A stretch of 64,000 nucleotides of DNA from Agromyces salentinus (GTDB lineage: Bacteria; Actinomycetota; Actinomycetes; Actinomycetales; Microbacteriaceae). Each line of letters starts with the position of its first letter. The stretch's first letter is position 1. The stretch lies in contig NZ_WBIR01000007.1 of NCBI RefSeq assembly GCF_009749395.1, positions 62,001 through 126,000 of the forward strand, read 5' to 3'. A program made the translations under genes and the position numbers. Of this stretch, positions 1 to 9,854 are shown one piece after another. A model generated the notes under the pieces. That model did not search any database, was not told where the DNA came from, and saw nothing but the letters and a program-made list of their open reading frames with translations.

Positions 1-1
1 C

Positions 2-280
2 CTCCGGCGCACGGGCCTCGACCGACCGTCCGTCGTCGCCGAGCGACTGCCGAAGGCGCTCATCCACCGCAACGTCCCCGGTGAGCGCATCCACGACCTG
101 CTCGGCGCGCTCGACCGTGCCTGGCAGGTGCACGCGCCGATGACCGTCTACGGACCGTCGCAGCGCTGGATCGCCACTACCGCGAGCCTTCGGCATGAGG
201 GCTGGCCGGTGGTGGGCGGGCCGCGCCGAGCACGCCTGGGCGAGCTCACCGTGCCGTGGCCCGCCGTCGCGCCCGGCTGA
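2..280 (+). CDS. C-terminal fragment of an unrecognised protein
   Basis: The reading frame is open from the left window edge to a TGA at 278-280, leaving 92 residues. It includes VVAERLPKALIHRN and ends in a Pro/Ala/Val-rich tail (VPWPAVAPG). The start lies outside the window. I recognise no domain, membrane segment or catalytic motif in the visible part, so no function is proposed. It converges on the minus-strand ygfZ gene with 21 bases between the stops. Third-position GC is as high as in the neighbours, which supports coding. That a gene is here is fairly sure; what it does is unknown. Confidence 0.55.
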   Translation, partial: LRRTGLDRPSVVAERLPKALIHRNVPGERIHDLLGALDRAWQVHAPMTVYGPSQRWIATTASLRHEGWPVVGGPRRARLGELTVPWPAVAPG

Positions 281-301
281 ACTCGTCCGCGAGGAGCGAG
301 G

Positions 302-1456
302 TCAGGGCCTCGCGCCGAGCCGCGGCAGGCGTGGGATGTCGACTGCGGCACGCGCATCGGCCGGCACGATCTCGACCTGGGCGGCCGCCACGTCGGTGCC
401 ATGGCTCTCGACGATGAGCGGGAGGTCCCCGGGCACCGCGCGCTTCACGACGGCGAGGGCGACCGGACCGAGTTCGTGATGCATGGCGCTGGAGGTGATG
501 CGGCCGACGACCCGCCGCTCGGGCGCCTCGCCCTCGACGGGCTCGGGGCGCACCTTCTCTCCGATGACCTCGTCGCCGGGGGCCGGGAGCACCGTGTCGC
601 TGCCGTCGAGGTGCAGCAGCACGAGACGGCGCGGGGGACGGCCGAGGTTCAGCACCTTCGCGACCGTCTCCTGGCCCTTGTAGCAGCCCTTGCCGAGGTC
701 GACGGCGCTCTGCAGCCAGTCGAGCTCGTGGGGCAGGCTCTTCTCGTCGACCTCGGTGGCGAGTCGCGGACGCCACGCGGCGATGCGCAGCGCCTCGAGC
801 GCGAGGAGGCCCGCGACCTCGACCCGACCCGACCGGATCGCCGCCGCCGCATCCGACATGGTCCGGCGCGGGACGATTCGCTCGATCAGGTGCCAATCGG
901 ATGCCGGGTGGCCGGCCTCGTTCGCGTAGCGGTGCGTGCCGGGGATGCGCGTCGACCACGGGTCGACCCAGTCGACCGCCACGCCCGCGGGCTCGGCGGG
1001 AAGGGCGGCGTCGAGCGCGGCCGCCGACATGGCGCCGAGCACGGCGAACCCATCGGTGCGATCGACGACCGCGACCCGCAGCATGAAGCGCATGCGGTCG
1101 AGGAAGGAGGCCAGCGGGGCGGCATCCGATCGCTCGCAGACGAGCCAGGCCGTCTCGCCGTCGTCGACGACGTGCACGACGTGCTCGATGTGCCCGGCCG
1201 CGTCGAGGAAGAGCGCCTCGGCGCTCTCGCCGGGCCGCAGGCGGGCCAGCGACTGGCTCGCCATGGAGTGCAGCCAGGTCAGGCGGTCGGGACCCGTGAC
1301 CGTGACGATGCCGCGATCGGAGAGGTCGACGATCGCCTGACCGCGCTCGAGGCGGCGCTGTTCGACGATGGGGTTGCCGTAGTGGCCGGCGACGCCCGCG
1401 TCGACGCCCTCGGCGGGCACGGCTCCGGGCAGGGAGAGGAACGGGGAGTCCGGCAT
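302..1456 (-). CDS. ygfZ: YgfZ/CAF17-type folate-binding Fe-S cluster assembly protein
   Basis: A 384-residue protein of the YgfZ/GcvT-like family, cytosolic and tetrahydrofolate-binding. Family members help maturation or repair of some [4Fe-4S] enzymes. The diagnostic K-G-C-Y-x-G-Q-E motif is present as KGCYKGQE at about residues 256-263, including the conserved Cys. The N-terminal part has the aminomethyltransferase-like fold sequence (DRLTWLHSMASQSL). Length is typical for actinobacterial members. The ATG at 1454-1456 shares one base with the stop of the nitrobindin-like gene (TGATG), so the two are translationally coupled. A role in Fe-S biogenesis is inferred from the family. Confidence 0.9.
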   Translation of the reverse strand: MPDSPFLSLPGAVPAEGVDAGVAGHYGNPIVEQRRLERGQAIVDLSDRGIVTVTGPDRLTWLHSMASQSLARLRPGESAEALFLDAAGHIEHVVHVVDDGETAWLVCERSDAAPLASFLDRMRFMLRVAVVDRTDGFAVLGAMSAAALDAALPAEPAGVAVDWVDPWSTRIPGTHRYANEAGHPASDWHLIERIVPRRTMSDAAAAIRSGRVEVAGLLALEALRIAAWRPRLATEVDEKSLPHELDWLQSAVDLGKGCYKGQETVAKVLNLGRPPRRLVLLHLDGSDTVLPAPGDEVIGEKVRPEPVEGEAPERRVVGRITSSAMHHELGPVALAVVKRAVPGDLPLIVESHGTDVAAAQVEIVPADARAAVDIPRLPRLGARP

Positions 1457-2064
1457 CAGTCGACCTTCGCGAGGCGTGCGGAAGCGTGGGTTCGCAGGTC
1501 CTGGCCGAGGGCCGCGATGTCCCAGGCCCAGAGCAGGTGGCCCTCGACGAGCCCGTAGAGCCTCGTCGCGGCCGCGTAGTCCTTCGCGCCGGCGCCGCGC
1601 ATCACGGCGTCGGTCGCCAAGTCGACGCGCGGCCCCTTGACCTGGCCGAGGTACAGCTCGGAGACGCCCCCGGGGTGCACGAGCGAGACCTCGAGGTCGA
1701 ACCCGCCGTCGGCGTTGCGGAGCGCCTCGACGTCATCGGCCGTGCCGTAGCGCGACGCGCCCACGCCGGGCAGCAGCGCGGGGCCGGGGTCGGCGTCCTC
1801 GAGCCGGCGGGCGATGCGCCAGTAGCCGGTCTCGGTCGCCAGCGGGCGCGGCTCGCCGTCGGGGCCCTCGGCGAAGAGCCACGTGTACGAGGAGTAGTTC
1901 AGGTGCGGGAGGCCGTCATGGCTGAAGCTCACGCGCTGGCCGAACTCGTACGTGATCTTCTCGTCGCCGACGGTGTAGTCGATGACGCCGGATCCCTCCC
2001 AGACTCCGAGGAGCCAGGAGAGCGGGACGAGCTCGGCCGGGAGGTCGACGGGGAGGTCGATCAT
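1456..2064 (-). CDS. Nitrobindin-like haem-binding beta-barrel protein (FABP/DUF1794 family)
   Basis: 202 residues. The family signature G-x-W-x-G-x-G appears as GVWEGSG near residue 20. A His close to the C-terminus (about residue 193, in LRTHASARL) sits where nitrobindins hold haem iron. Family knowledge: small cytosolic ten-stranded barrels that bind ferric haem and react with peroxynitrite/NO; the physiological role in actinobacteria is not settled. It is often annotated only as FABP family protein. The gene lies between a 38-residue membrane protein gene (four bases upstream) and ygfZ (one-base overlap), so the three form a compact operon. Confidence 0.85.
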   Translation of the reverse strand: MIDLPVDLPAELVPLSWLLGVWEGSGVIDYTVGDEKITYEFGQRVSFSHDGLPHLNYSSYTWLFAEGPDGEPRPLATETGYWRIARRLEDADPGPALLPGVGASRYGTADDVEALRNADGGFDLEVSLVHPGGVSELYLGQVKGPRVDLATDAVMRGAGAKDYAAATRLYGLVEGHLLWAWDIAALGQDLRTHASARLAKVD

Positions 2065-2068
2065 GCGC

Positions 2069-2185
2069 TCAGCGCTGCCCCTTGAAGAGCTTGTAGACCA
2101 CGACGCCGCTGATCCACGCGATCGAGAGGCTCGCGAGACCGAGCAGTCCGATGAAGAGGAGTTCGAGGGCGAGCAGCTGCGACAT
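2069..2185 (-). CDS. 38-residue single-pass membrane protein
   Basis: A short gene on the minus strand: start ATG at 2183-2185, stop TGA at 2069-2071. The peptide begins MSQLLALELLF, has one hydrophobic span (about residues 4-30), and ends basic with YKLFKGQR, which predicts an N-out/C-in or peripheral small membrane protein. A promoter-like TAGACT lies exactly six bases before the ATG, the leaderless arrangement seen at other genes in this window, and the next gene starts four bases after its stop. Codon use matches the neighbours. Function unknown; the operon position with a nitrobindin-like gene is the only clue. Confidence 0.6.
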   Translation of the reverse strand: MSQLLALELLFIGLLGLASLSIAWISGVVVYKLFKGQR

Positions 2186-2202
2186 GATCCGAGTCTATCC
2201 GC

Positions 2203-2517
2203 TCAGGCGATGACCGTCGGCGCGACGACGGCGGCCGCGACGGCGACCACCACGGCAGCGCCCGCGACGCTCGCGCTCGCGCGCAGGACGAATCCCTGGG
2301 GTCGGCGCGTCATGAGCTGCGCGAGCAGCGAGGCGAGCACGGATGCCGCGAAGACGACGCCCAGCGCATCGAAGACGCCGAGCGGGCCGCTGTCGCCGAA
2401 CCACTCCTGCGTGCCGCCGAACGCGAGCCCCAGCACGACCGCTGCGCCGACGAGGGCGAGCAGCCAGACCGCGGCCACCGCGATGCCGCCTCCGCGTGTA
2501 TCGTTCTGCGTCTGCAT
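2203..2517 (-). CDS. Small integral membrane protein, function unknown
   Basis: 104 residues from the ATG at 2515-2517 ([11 protein letters not shown]). Three hydrophobic stretches are visible, at about residues 12-33, 47-67 and 80-104, with a basic loop (MTRRPQG) between the last two. No enzymatic motif is seen. The frame is open further upstream, but that part would run through the promoter and start region of the divergent regulator, so the short start is preferred. It is transcribed away from the GlnR-like gene, with start codons about 75 bases apart. Not a family I can name. Confidence 0.6.
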   Translation of the reverse strand: MQTQNDTRGGGIAVAAVWLLALVGAAVVLGLAFGGTQEWFGDSGPLGVFDALGVVFAASVLASLLAQLMTRRPQGFVLRASASVAGAAVVVAVAAAVVAPTVIA

Positions 2518-2592
2518 GTCGTCCTCGTTCGTGTCACCGTGCGGCACGTGCTGTCCCGTAGTATTGACGAACTTACTCCTGGAGGGGTGTAC

Positions 2593-3279
2593 GTGGCGCA
2601 GCTCTTGATCCTGTCGCCGGCGGCAAACGACGAAGTTCTCCCGGCGCTGTCCCTGTTGTCTCATCGAACGCGGATCATTCCCGCATCGCCTGAGCAGTTG
2701 GTCAGAGCGCCGGAATCCGATCTCGTCTTCCTCGACGCCCGCACCAACCTCGCCGGAGCGAAGGCGCTGTCGCAGATCCTGCGGACGACCGGGCTCTCCT
2801 CGCCGCTCATCCTGATCGTCACCGAGGGCGGCCTCACCGCGGTCACGCCCGACTGGGGCATCGACGACGTCGTGCTCGAGCACGCCGGCCCAGCCGAGGT
2901 CGATGCCCGCATCCGCCTCGCGCTGGGACGCGCGCAGGCGAGCCAGCCCAATGAGCGCATCCAGACCTCCGGCGTCGTCATCGACGAGGCCAGCTACTCG
3001 GCGAAGGTGCACGGACGCACGCTCGACCTCACCTACAAGGAGTTCGAGCTCCTCCGCTTCCTGGCCGCGCATCCGTCGCGCGTGTTCACGCGCGAGCAAC
3101 TGCTCAGCGAGGTGTGGGGCTACGACTACTTCGGCGGCACGCGCACCGTCGACGTGCACGTGCGTCGCCTGCGGGCCAAGCTCGGCGACCTCGACAGCCT
3201 CATCGGCACCGTCCGCAACGTCGGCTACCGCTTCAACGTGCACGAGGACGACGAGGGCGCCCCCGTCACGACGCGTTGA
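2593..3279 (+). CDS. glnR: GlnR-like OmpR-family response regulator
   Basis: 228 residues: an atypical receiver domain (1-115) and a winged-helix DNA-binding domain (about 130-225) with [15 protein letters not shown] and the recognition region [18 protein letters not shown]. The receiver lines [17 protein letters not shown] and [16 protein letters not shown] closely match actinobacterial GlnR, the global nitrogen regulator, which works as a phosphorylation-independent dimer. The GTG at 2593 is chosen because GGAGG at 2581-2585 lies eight bases upstream and the N-terminus then aligns with known GlnR; an upstream GTG at 2539 lacks a ribosome site. The next genes are ppk1 and the pst operon, so nitrogen and phosphate control sit together. 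It could be a paralogue rather than the sole GlnR. Confidence 0.8.
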   Translation: MAQLLILSPAANDEVLPALSLLSHRTRIIPASPEQLVRAPESDLVFLDARTNLAGAKALSQILRTTGLSSPLILIVTEGGLTAVTPDWGIDDVVLEHAGPAEVDARIRLALGRAQASQPNERIQTSGVVIDEASYSAKVHGRTLDLTYKEFELLRFLAAHPSRVFTREQLLSEVWGYDYFGGTRTVDVHVRRLRAKLGDLDSLIGTVRNVGYRFNVHEDDEGAPVTTR

Positions 3280-3324
3280 CACGCTGTTCATCGCTCGAAT
3301 CCTCGCGGATGGCATTATGAGTCA

Positions 3325-5505
3325 ATGAGCACCGACAGCGCCCTCGACAGCGACCGCACGTCGAGCGACTTCGACGACGACTTCGAGCCCTTCGACATCG
3401 AAGGCGCCCCCGAACTCCCCGCGGAGCGCTACCTCGACCGAGAGCTCAGCTGGCTCGCGTTCAACCGTCGCGTGCTCGAACTGGCCGAGGATCCCAAGCT
3501 CCCCGTGCTCGAGCGCGCCAACTTCCTCGCCATCTTCGCGTCGAACCTCGACGAGTTCTTCATGGTCCGCGTCGCAGGCCTCAAGCGACGCATCGTGACC
3601 GGCCTGGCCGTGCCGACGAACGTCGGCCGGGCGCCGCTCGACGTGCTGTCCGACATCTCCCGGCAAGCGCACGAACTGCAGGAACGCCACGCGAACGTGT
3701 ACCAGGACCTCGTGAAGCCCGCCCTCGCCGAGGCCGGCATCCGCGTCGTGACCTGGGAGGCGCTCGGCGACGACGCCCGCGAGCACCTCCGGGAGTACTT
3801 CTCGAGCCAGATCTTCCCGGTCCTCATGCCGCTCGCGGTCGATCCGGCCCACCCGTTCCCATACATCTCCGGGCTCTCGCTCAACCTCTCGGTGCGCGTG
3901 CGCAACAGCCGCAGCGGCCGTCAGGAGTTCGCGCGCGTGAAGGTGCCGCAGATGCTCCCCCGCTTCGTGCGGGTCGACCCGGCCGAATCCATCGAGGATG
4001 CCAGGTACATCACGCTCGAGGACCTCATCGCCAACCACCTCGGCGACCTCTTCCCCGGCATGGAGATCCTGGCGCACCACGTGTTCAGGGTCACCCGCAA
4101 CGAGGACGTCGAGATCGAGGAGGACGAGACCGAGAACCTCATCAAGGCCCTCGAGAAGGAGCTGCTGCGACGTCGCTTCGGCCCGCCCATCCGCCTCGAG
4201 GTCACCGACGACATGGACGAGGTCACCCTCGGGCTCCTCGTGCGCGAGCTCGACGTCACCGAGCACGAGGTGTTCCGGCTCCCGGCCCCGCTCGACCTCG
4301 GCGGCCTGTTCGTCCTCTCCAGGCTCGACCGGCCCGAACTCCACTACCCGACGCACGTCCCCGTGACCGCGGCGCAGCTCCAGCCGTCCGACACGAACAT
4401 CCGCGCCGACATCTTCAAGGCCGTGTCCCGTCAGGACGTCCTGCTCCACCACCCGTACGAGTCGTTCGCGACCAGCGTGCAGGCCTTCCTCGAGCAGGCC
4501 GCCGCCGACCCCGACGTGCTGGCGATCAAGCAGACCCTGTACCGCACCTCGGGCGACAGCCCGATCGTCGAGGCGCTCATCGACGCCGCAGAGTCGGGCA
4601 AGCAGGTGCTCGCGCTCGTCGAGATCAAGGCGCGATTCGACGAGCAGGCCAACATCACGTGGGCGCGCAAGCTCGAGAAGGCCGGGGTGCACGTGGTCTA
4701 CGGCCTCGTCGGGCTGAAGACGCACTGCAAGCTCGCCCTGGTCATCCGACAGGAGAAGGGCACCCTCCGCCACTACAGCCACATCGGCACCGGCAACTAC
4801 AACCCCAAGACCAGTCGCATCTACGAGGACCTCGGCCTCCTCACCGCCGACGACCAGGTCGGCAAGGACCTCACCCGCCTCTTCAACGAGCTCTCGGGCT
4901 ACGCCATCGAGAAGAAGTTCAAGCGCCTGCTCGTGGCACCGCTGCACCTGCGCAAGGGACTCCTGAAGCTCATCGCGGCCGAGGTCCGCAACGCCGAGCA
5001 GGGCAAGCCCGCCGGCATCCGCATCAAGGTGAACTCCATGGTCGACGAGGCGATCATCGACGCCCTGTACCGCGCCTCGAACGCGGGCGTGAAGGTGGAG
5101 ATCTGGGTCAGGGGCATCTGCAGCCTGCGCCCCGGCATCCCAGGGCTCAGCGAGAACATCACGGTCCGCTCGATCCTCGGCCGCTACCTCGAGCACTCGC
5201 GCATCTTCTCGTTCGTCAACGACGGCGACACGCAGATCCACATCGGCTCGGCCGACATGATGCATCGCAACCTCGACCGCCGGGTCGAAGCCCTGGTGCG
5301 GCTCACCGAGCCGGCGCATGTCGCCGAGGTCACCGCCCTGTTCGACCGCGCCATGGACGACCGCACGAGCTCATGGCACCTCGACGGCGACGGCGTGTGG
5401 ACGCGCCACACCGTCGACGAGGACGGCGCCCCGCTCGACGACCTCCAGGCCGCGCTCATGCTCGAGATCGGGCAGCGGCGCCAGCGATCCGGGCACCGCC
5501 GGTGA
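3325..5505 (+). CDS. ppk1: Polyphosphate kinase 1
   Basis: 726 residues, the usual length. The enzyme reversibly polymerises the gamma-phosphate of ATP into polyphosphate. The N-terminal domain carries [17 protein letters not shown]. The two PLD-like catalytic halves contain [11 protein letters not shown] with His467 (equivalent to the phosphorylated His of E. coli) and [13 protein letters not shown] with His486, 19 residues apart as in E. coli. The start ATG has a CATTAT box exactly six bases upstream and no ribosome site, suggesting a leaderless message. Its stop overlaps the GTG of the Nudix/phosphatase gene, the same ppk1-mutT1 neighbourhood found in Mycobacterium tuberculosis. Confidence 0.97.
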   Translation: MSTDSALDSDRTSSDFDDDFEPFDIEGAPELPAERYLDRELSWLAFNRRVLELAEDPKLPVLERANFLAIFASNLDEFFMVRVAGLKRRIVTGLAVPTNVGRAPLDVLSDISRQAHELQERHANVYQDLVKPALAEAGIRVVTWEALGDDAREHLREYFSSQIFPVLMPLAVDPAHPFPYISGLSLNLSVRVRNSRSGRQEFARVKVPQMLPRFVRVDPAESIEDARYITLEDLIANHLGDLFPGMEILAHHVFRVTRNEDVEIEEDETENLIKALEKELLRRRFGPPIRLEVTDDMDEVTLGLLVRELDVTEHEVFRLPAPLDLGGLFVLSRLDRPELHYPTHVPVTAAQLQPSDTNIRADIFKAVSRQDVLLHHPYESFATSVQAFLEQAAADPDVLAIKQTLYRTSGDSPIVEALIDAAESGKQVLALVEIKARFDEQANITWARKLEKAGVHVVYGLVGLKTHCKLALVIRQEKGTLRHYSHIGTGNYNPKTSRIYEDLGLLTADDQVGKDLTRLFNELSGYAIEKKFKRLLVAPLHLRKGLLKLIAAEVRNAEQGKPAGIRIKVNSMVDEAIIDALYRASNAGVKVEIWVRGICSLRPGIPGLSENITVRSILGRYLEHSRIFSFVNDGDTQIHIGSADMMHRNLDRRVEALVRLTEPAHVAEVTALFDRAMDDRTSSWHLDGDGVWTRHTVDEDGAPLDDLQAALMLEIGQRRQRSGHRR

Positions 5506-6443
5506 AGGCTGAGACGGCCGTCTACGCGGCGGGCGCCGTGTGCTGGCGCATCATCGACGGGCGCATGCACGTGCTGCTCATCCACCGCACCGTGCACGGC
5601 GACGTCACCATCCCCAAGGGCAAGGTCGACCCGGGCGAGTCGCTCCCCCAGACGGCCGTTCGCGAGATCGCCGAGGAGACCGGGCTGGCGATCGCCCTCG
5701 GCGTCCCGCTCGGCATCTCGCGCTACCTGATGCCGAACGGGCGCGAGAAGGTGGTCCACTACTGGGCCGGCGAGGTCAGCGACCAAGCGCTGCAGCGTTC
5801 GACCTTCAAGCCGAACGGCGAGGTCGCGGCGCTCGAGTGGGTCACCGTCAAGCGCGCACGCAGCTACCTCTCGTACGCGCCCGACGTCGAGATCCTCGAG
5901 AGCTTCGCGGCCCTCGTCGACCAGGGGGTCACCAGCACGTTCCCGCTCATCCTTCTGCGCCACGGCAAGGCCGTCTCCCGCGATTCGTGGAAGGGCGAGG
6001 ACACCGCTCGGCCCCTGAGCCGTCGGGGCGTCGAGCAGGCGGCGGCCCTCGTCGAGACGATCCGGGCGTGGCATCCGACCCGGATCGTGTCGAGCCCGGC
6101 CGTGCGCTGCGTCACGACCGTGCGGCCGCTCTCGGCGGCGAACGGCGTCGAGGTCAAGCTCGACGCCCGGATCAGCCAGGACGCGTGGACGCACGGCGAC
6201 GCGGACGTGCGACGGGTCGTCGGCAAGCGGGTGCGGTCGGGCCGCTCCGCGGTCATCTGCAGCCACGGGCCGGTGCTCCCCGACATCGTCCGGGAGATCG
6301 CCCTCGCCACCTCGACACCACTCGGCTCCTACGTGACGGACGCCGCCGAACTCGAGCCGGGCGGCTTCAGCGTCGTGCACCTGTCAGCGACGAATTCCGG
6401 TTCGGGCATCATCTCGATCGAGACCCACGCGCCTCGCGCCTGA
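5502..6443 (+). CDS. mutT1: MutT1-like Nudix hydrolase with C-terminal histidine phosphatase domain
   Basis: 313 residues. An N-terminal Nudix domain has the complete box G-x5-E-x7-R-E-x2-E-E-x-G (from GKVDPGESL to EETG, about residues 42-64). A C-terminal RHG phosphatase domain starts near [10 protein letters not shown] (about residue 150) and keeps a second catalytic His in [10 protein letters not shown]. Mycobacterial MutT1 with this architecture hydrolyses 8-oxo-(d)GTP and diadenosine polyphosphates. The GTG start shares bases with the ppk1 stop (GTGA), showing one operon and translational coupling. Nucleotide-pool cleaning beside polyphosphate metabolism is a known pairing; the exact substrate here is inferred. 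Confidence 0.88.
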   Translation: MKAETAVYAAGAVCWRIIDGRMHVLLIHRTVHGDVTIPKGKVDPGESLPQTAVREIAEETGLAIALGVPLGISRYLMPNGREKVVHYWAGEVSDQALQRSTFKPNGEVAALEWVTVKRARSYLSYAPDVEILESFAALVDQGVTSTFPLILLRHGKAVSRDSWKGEDTARPLSRRGVEQAAALVETIRAWHPTRIVSSPAVRCVTTVRPLSAANGVEVKLDARISQDAWTHGDADVRRVVGKRVRSGRSAVICSHGPVLPDIVREIALATSTPLGSYVTDAAELEPGGFSVVHLSATNSGSGIISIETHAPRA

Positions 6444-6492
6444 CCTGTGAGATCCCCCCGAAACCGGCTGGGATCCGCATCGGACAGCGGTC

Positions 6493-6514
6493 GTTCACCT
6501 TCCGTTCACCACTT
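6493..6514 (+). promoter_or_regulatory. PHO box upstream of pstS
   Basis: Two direct repeats, GTTCACCTTCC and GTTCACCACTT, with an 11-base period match the PhoP box of actinobacteria (GTTCACC-like units every 11 bases). A TAGCGT -10 element at 6542-6547 lies 27 bases downstream, so the box sits just above the -35 position, as expected for activation under phosphate starvation. No phoPR genes are in the window. Confidence 0.75.
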
Positions 6515-6606
6515 CAGCGCATGCTCGTAAGGCGCGCTGCATAGCGTCGCAGGCGGGTCGGCACCGACCCGGTACCTGCATTCGAATCCCCGGAAGGGAA
6601 CCTCAC

Positions 6607-7701
6607 GTGAACCTCAAGCGTTTCGGCGTGCCTGCCGTCGTCGCCCTCACGGCGGCGCTCGCGCTCAGCTCCTGTGCCTCGAACGAAGGCGGCGCAGCCG
6701 CTCCCGAGGAGTCGACCTCGACGCTCTCGGGCAACCTCGTCGGCGCAGGCGCGTCCTCGCAGGACACGGCACAGCAGTCGTGGATCGCCGGCTTCCAGAC
6801 CGCGAACCCCGACGTGACGATCGACTACGACCCCTCGGGCTCCGGCGCCGGTCGCGACACGTTCCTCGAGGGCGCCAGCGCCTTCGCCGGCTCGGACCGC
6901 GCGTTCAAGGACGAAGAGGTCGCCGCCGGCGGCTTCGCGTCGTGCGCACCCGACTCGAACATCGTCGAGCTCCCCCTCTACATCTCGCCCATCGCCGTGA
7001 TCTTCAACGTCGAGGGCGTCGACACGCTGAACCTCGACGCCGCAACCATCGCCGGCATCTTCTCGGGCGCCATCACGAACTGGAACGACCCGGCCATCGC
7101 CGCGACCAACCCCGACGCGACGCTCCCGGACCTGGCCATCACGCCCGTGCACCGCTCCGACGACTCGGGCACCACGGAGAACTTCACCGAGTACCTCGGT
7201 GCCGTCGCTCCCGACGTCTGGAGCTACGAGGCCGACGGCGTCTGGCCGATCGAGGGCGGCGAGGCCGCACAGGGCACGTCCGGCCTGGTCGACGCCGTCA
7301 CCAACGGCACCGGCACCATCGGGTACGCCGACGCGTCGCGCGCCGGCGACCTCGGCACCGTCGCGGTGCAGGTCGGCGACGACTTCGTCGAGTTCTCGCC
7401 CGAGGCCGCTGCGGCCATCGTCGACGCCTCGCCGCTCGCCGAGGGCCGTTCCGAGGGCGACATCGCCATCGAGATCGACCGCACCTCCGAAGAGGCCGGC
7501 GTCTACCCGATCGTGCTGGTGAGCTACCTCATCGGCTGCGAGCAGTACGAGGACGCGGCGAACGCCGAACTCGTCAAGTCGTACTTCTCGTACATCGCCA
7601 GCCCCGAGGGCCAGGACGTCGCCGCTGCGGATGCCGGCTCGGCCCCGATCTCCGACTCGCTCCGCGAGAAGGTCGACGCTGCGATCGCACTGATCAAGTA
7701 G
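6607..7701 (+). CDS. pstS: Phosphate ABC transporter substrate-binding lipoprotein PstS
   Basis: 364 residues. The signal peptide ends in the lipobox LSSC with Cys23, so the mature protein is lipid-anchored on the outer face of the membrane. The phosphate-binding signatures are present: GAGASSQDTAQQ near the start, YDPSGSGAGRD, and HRSDDSGTTENFTEYL, which holds the Ser/Thr/Arg ligands. GTG start at 6607 with GGAAGGGAA about six bases upstream. First gene of pstSCAB, behind a PHO box. A strong hairpin between it and pstC probably lets it be made in excess over the permeases. Confidence 0.96.
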   Translation: MNLKRFGVPAVVALTAALALSSCASNEGGAAAPEESTSTLSGNLVGAGASSQDTAQQSWIAGFQTANPDVTIDYDPSGSGAGRDTFLEGASAFAGSDRAFKDEEVAAGGFASCAPDSNIVELPLYISPIAVIFNVEGVDTLNLDAATIAGIFSGAITNWNDPAIAATNPDATLPDLAITPVHRSDDSGTTENFTEYLGAVAPDVWSYEADGVWPIEGGEAAQGTSGLVDAVTNGTGTIGYADASRAGDLGTVAVQVGDDFVEFSPEAAAAIVDASPLAEGRSEGDIAIEIDRTSEEAGVYPIVLVSYLIGCEQYEDAANAELVKSYFSYIASPEGQDVAAADAGSAPISDSLREKVDAAIALIK

Positions 7702-7707
7702 TAGGTT

Positions 7708-7747
7708 CGTGCCCGACCCCAGGTGCCTGCACCGGGGGTCGGGCACG
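7708..7747 (+). other. Intercistronic hairpin between pstS and pstC
   Basis: A 13-base stem CGTGCCCGACCCC pairs perfectly with 7735-7747, and the loop holds a further GGTGC/GCACC pairing, giving an almost continuous helix of about 18 pairs. It begins six bases after the pstS stop. No T-run follows, so it looks like a 3' stabiliser or partial attenuator rather than a full terminator. Confidence 0.65.
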
Positions 7748-7795
7748 AGCATGTCCCACCGGTTCCGACTCCCCGATTCGAGGAATACGACACAC

Positions 7796-8734
7796 ATGAG
7801 CTCCGCGGCCACCACCATCAAGGCCAAGCAACGGCCGGGCGACCGGGTCTTCTCCGGGTCGGCCGTCTTCGCCGGCTCGATGATCCTCGTCACCCTCGCC
7901 GCCGTCGCGATCTTCCTCATCGTGCAGAGCATCCCCGCCCTGTTCGCGACGAGCGATGAGGCGTCCATCCTCACGACGAACTTCTGGGACTACGTCCTCC
8001 CGCTCCTCTTCGGCACGATCTGGGCCGCGGCCCTGGCGCTGCTCATGGCGCTCCCCGTCTCGATCGGCATCGCCCTCTTCATCTCGCACTACGCACCTCG
8101 CAGGCTCGCCTCGGTGCTTGGCTACATCGTCGACCTGCTCGCCGCGGTGCCCTCGGTGGTCTTCGGCCTCTGGGGCATCGGCGTCCTCGCACCCGCGATC
8201 CAGCCGGTGTACTCCTGGCTCGTCACGAACCTCGGCTGGTTCCCGCTCTTCGCCGGGCCCGTCTCCGGCACCGGCCGCACCATCCTCACGGCCGCCGTCG
8301 TGCTCGCCGTCATGGTGCTTCCGATCATGACCGCCATCTGCCGGGAGGTGTTCCTCCAGACCCCGGTCCTGCACGAGGAGGCCGCGCTCGCGCTCGGCGC
8401 GACCCGCTGGGAGATGATCCGCATGTCCGTGCTGCCCTTCGGCCGTTCGGGCATCATCTCCGCATCGGTGCTCGGGCTCGGCCGCGCACTCGGCGAGACG
8501 ATGGCCGTCGCCATGGTGCTCTCCGCGTCCGGTGTCATCTCCTTCCAGCTGCTCACGTCGGTGAACCCGTCGACGATCGCCGCGAACATCGCGCTGAGCT
8601 TCCCCGAGGCCTACGGCCTCAACGTCAACGTGCTGATCGCGACGGGCCTCATCCTCTTCGTCGTGACCTTCGCGGTCAACGCGTTCGCGCGCTGGATCGT
8701 CAGCCGCCGCAAGGAATTCTCGGGAGCGAACTGA
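7796..8734 (+). CDS. pstC: Phosphate ABC transporter permease PstC
   Basis: 312 residues, six predicted membrane spans. The cytoplasmic EAA-type loop for contact with PstB is visible ([29 protein letters not shown]). The ATG at 7796 is chosen: AGGA lies about 11 bases upstream and the N-terminus ([21 protein letters not shown]) then has typical PstC length; an upstream ATG at 7751 in the same frame would add residues encoded by the intercistronic region. The stop shares one base with the pstA start (TGATG). It forms the channel with PstA for phosphate import powered by PstB. Confidence 0.95.
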   Translation: MSSAATTIKAKQRPGDRVFSGSAVFAGSMILVTLAAVAIFLIVQSIPALFATSDEASILTTNFWDYVLPLLFGTIWAAALALLMALPVSIGIALFISHYAPRRLASVLGYIVDLLAAVPSVVFGLWGIGVLAPAIQPVYSWLVTNLGWFPLFAGPVSGTGRTILTAAVVLAVMVLPIMTAICREVFLQTPVLHEEAALALGATRWEMIRMSVLPFGRSGIISASVLGLGRALGETMAVAMVLSASGVISFQLLTSVNPSTIAANIALSFPEAYGLNVNVLIATGLILFVVTFAVNAFARWIVSRRKEFSGAN

Positions 8735-9831
8735 TGACCATGACCAAGCCCGAGGCCGAGACCGTCACGTCCACGCCGATCGCGAACTCCCTCACCGCCG
8801 GCCGCCTGCCGACGCCGGCGCCCTGGATCATCCTCGGCACGGCCATCGCCGTCTCCGCAGCGCTCTTCGCAGTGCTCGGGGTCGCCTCCGGCGCCGGCTT
8901 CGACTGGGGCGGCGCGATCATCGTCGGCGGCCTGCTCTACGTGCCCTCCATCTGGCTGTTCTCCCGGCTCGTCGAGGGCGGCCGGCGCGCCAAGGACCGG
9001 CTCGTCACCGCGCTCGTGACCGGCGCCTTCCTCCTCGCGATGATCCCGCTCATCTCGCTCGCGATCACCGTGGTCACGTTCGGCCTCGCGCGCTTCGACG
9101 CCGAGTTCTTCAACTCCTCGATGCGCAACGTCACGGGCGAGGGCGGTGGCGCGCTGCACGCCATCGTCGGCACGCTGCTCATGACGGGCGCCGCCGCGAT
9201 CATCTCGATCCCGATCGGCCTGCTCACCTCGATCTACCTCGTCGAATACGGTCGCGGTCGCCTCGCGCAGGGCATCACGTTCCTCGTCGACGTCATGACC
9301 GGCATCCCGTCGATCGTCGCCGGACTCTTCGCGTACGCCCTCTTCGCGATCTTCTTCGGTCCGGGCATCCGACTCGGCATCGCCGGTGCCGTGGCGCTCT
9401 CGGTGCTGATGATCCCGGTCGTCGTGCGGTCCAGCGAGGAGATGCTCCGGCTCGTGCCCAACGAGCTCCGCGAGGCCGCCTACGCCCTGGGCGTCCCGAA
9501 GTGGCTGACGATCGTCAAGGTCGTCCTGCCCACCTCGATCGCCGGCATCACCACGGGCATCATGCTCTCGATCGCCCGCGTCATCGGCGAGACGGCGCCG
9601 CTCCTGATCGCGGCGGGCTTCACGCAGAGCATGAACTACAACCTCTTCGAGGGCCGGATGAGCTCGCTTCCGGTGTTCGTCTACACGCAGTACGCGAACC
9701 AGGGCAACCCGCCGGAGGCCTACCTCGACCGCGCCTGGGCGGCAGCGCTCACCCTGATCCTCATCGTCATGGCCCTGAACCTCCTCGCGCGACTCGTCGC
9801 CCGGTTCTTCGCCCCCAAGTTCGGTCGCTGA
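8734..9831 (+). CDS. pstA: Phosphate ABC transporter permease PstA
   Basis: 365 residues, longer than E. coli PstA because of an N-terminal pair of extra hydrophobic segments (about residues 28-75). The core permease follows, with the coupling loop [28 protein letters not shown] and the conserved [15 protein letters not shown] segment. The ATG start overlaps the pstC stop by one base. pstB begins 23 bases after its stop. It acts in the cytoplasmic membrane as the second half of the phosphate channel. Confidence 0.95.
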   Translation: MTMTKPEAETVTSTPIANSLTAGRLPTPAPWIILGTAIAVSAALFAVLGVASGAGFDWGGAIIVGGLLYVPSIWLFSRLVEGGRRAKDRLVTALVTGAFLLAMIPLISLAITVVTFGLARFDAEFFNSSMRNVTGEGGGALHAIVGTLLMTGAAAIISIPIGLLTSIYLVEYGRGRLAQGITFLVDVMTGIPSIVAGLFAYALFAIFFGPGIRLGIAGAVALSVLMIPVVVRSSEEMLRLVPNELREAAYALGVPKWLTIVKVVLPTSIAGITTGIMLSIARVIGETAPLLIAAGFTQSMNYNLFEGRMSSLPVFVYTQYANQGNPPEAYLDRAWAAALTLILIVMALNLLARLVARFFAPKFGR

Positions 9832-9854
9832 ACCGCAAGCCAGTAAGGAAACCC

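Noticed and set aside
3322..5319. Long minus-strand open frame opposite ppk1
   Set aside because: Ppk1 has full family motifs in the plus frame; the opposite frame is rich in Asp/Val/His repeats without any domain.
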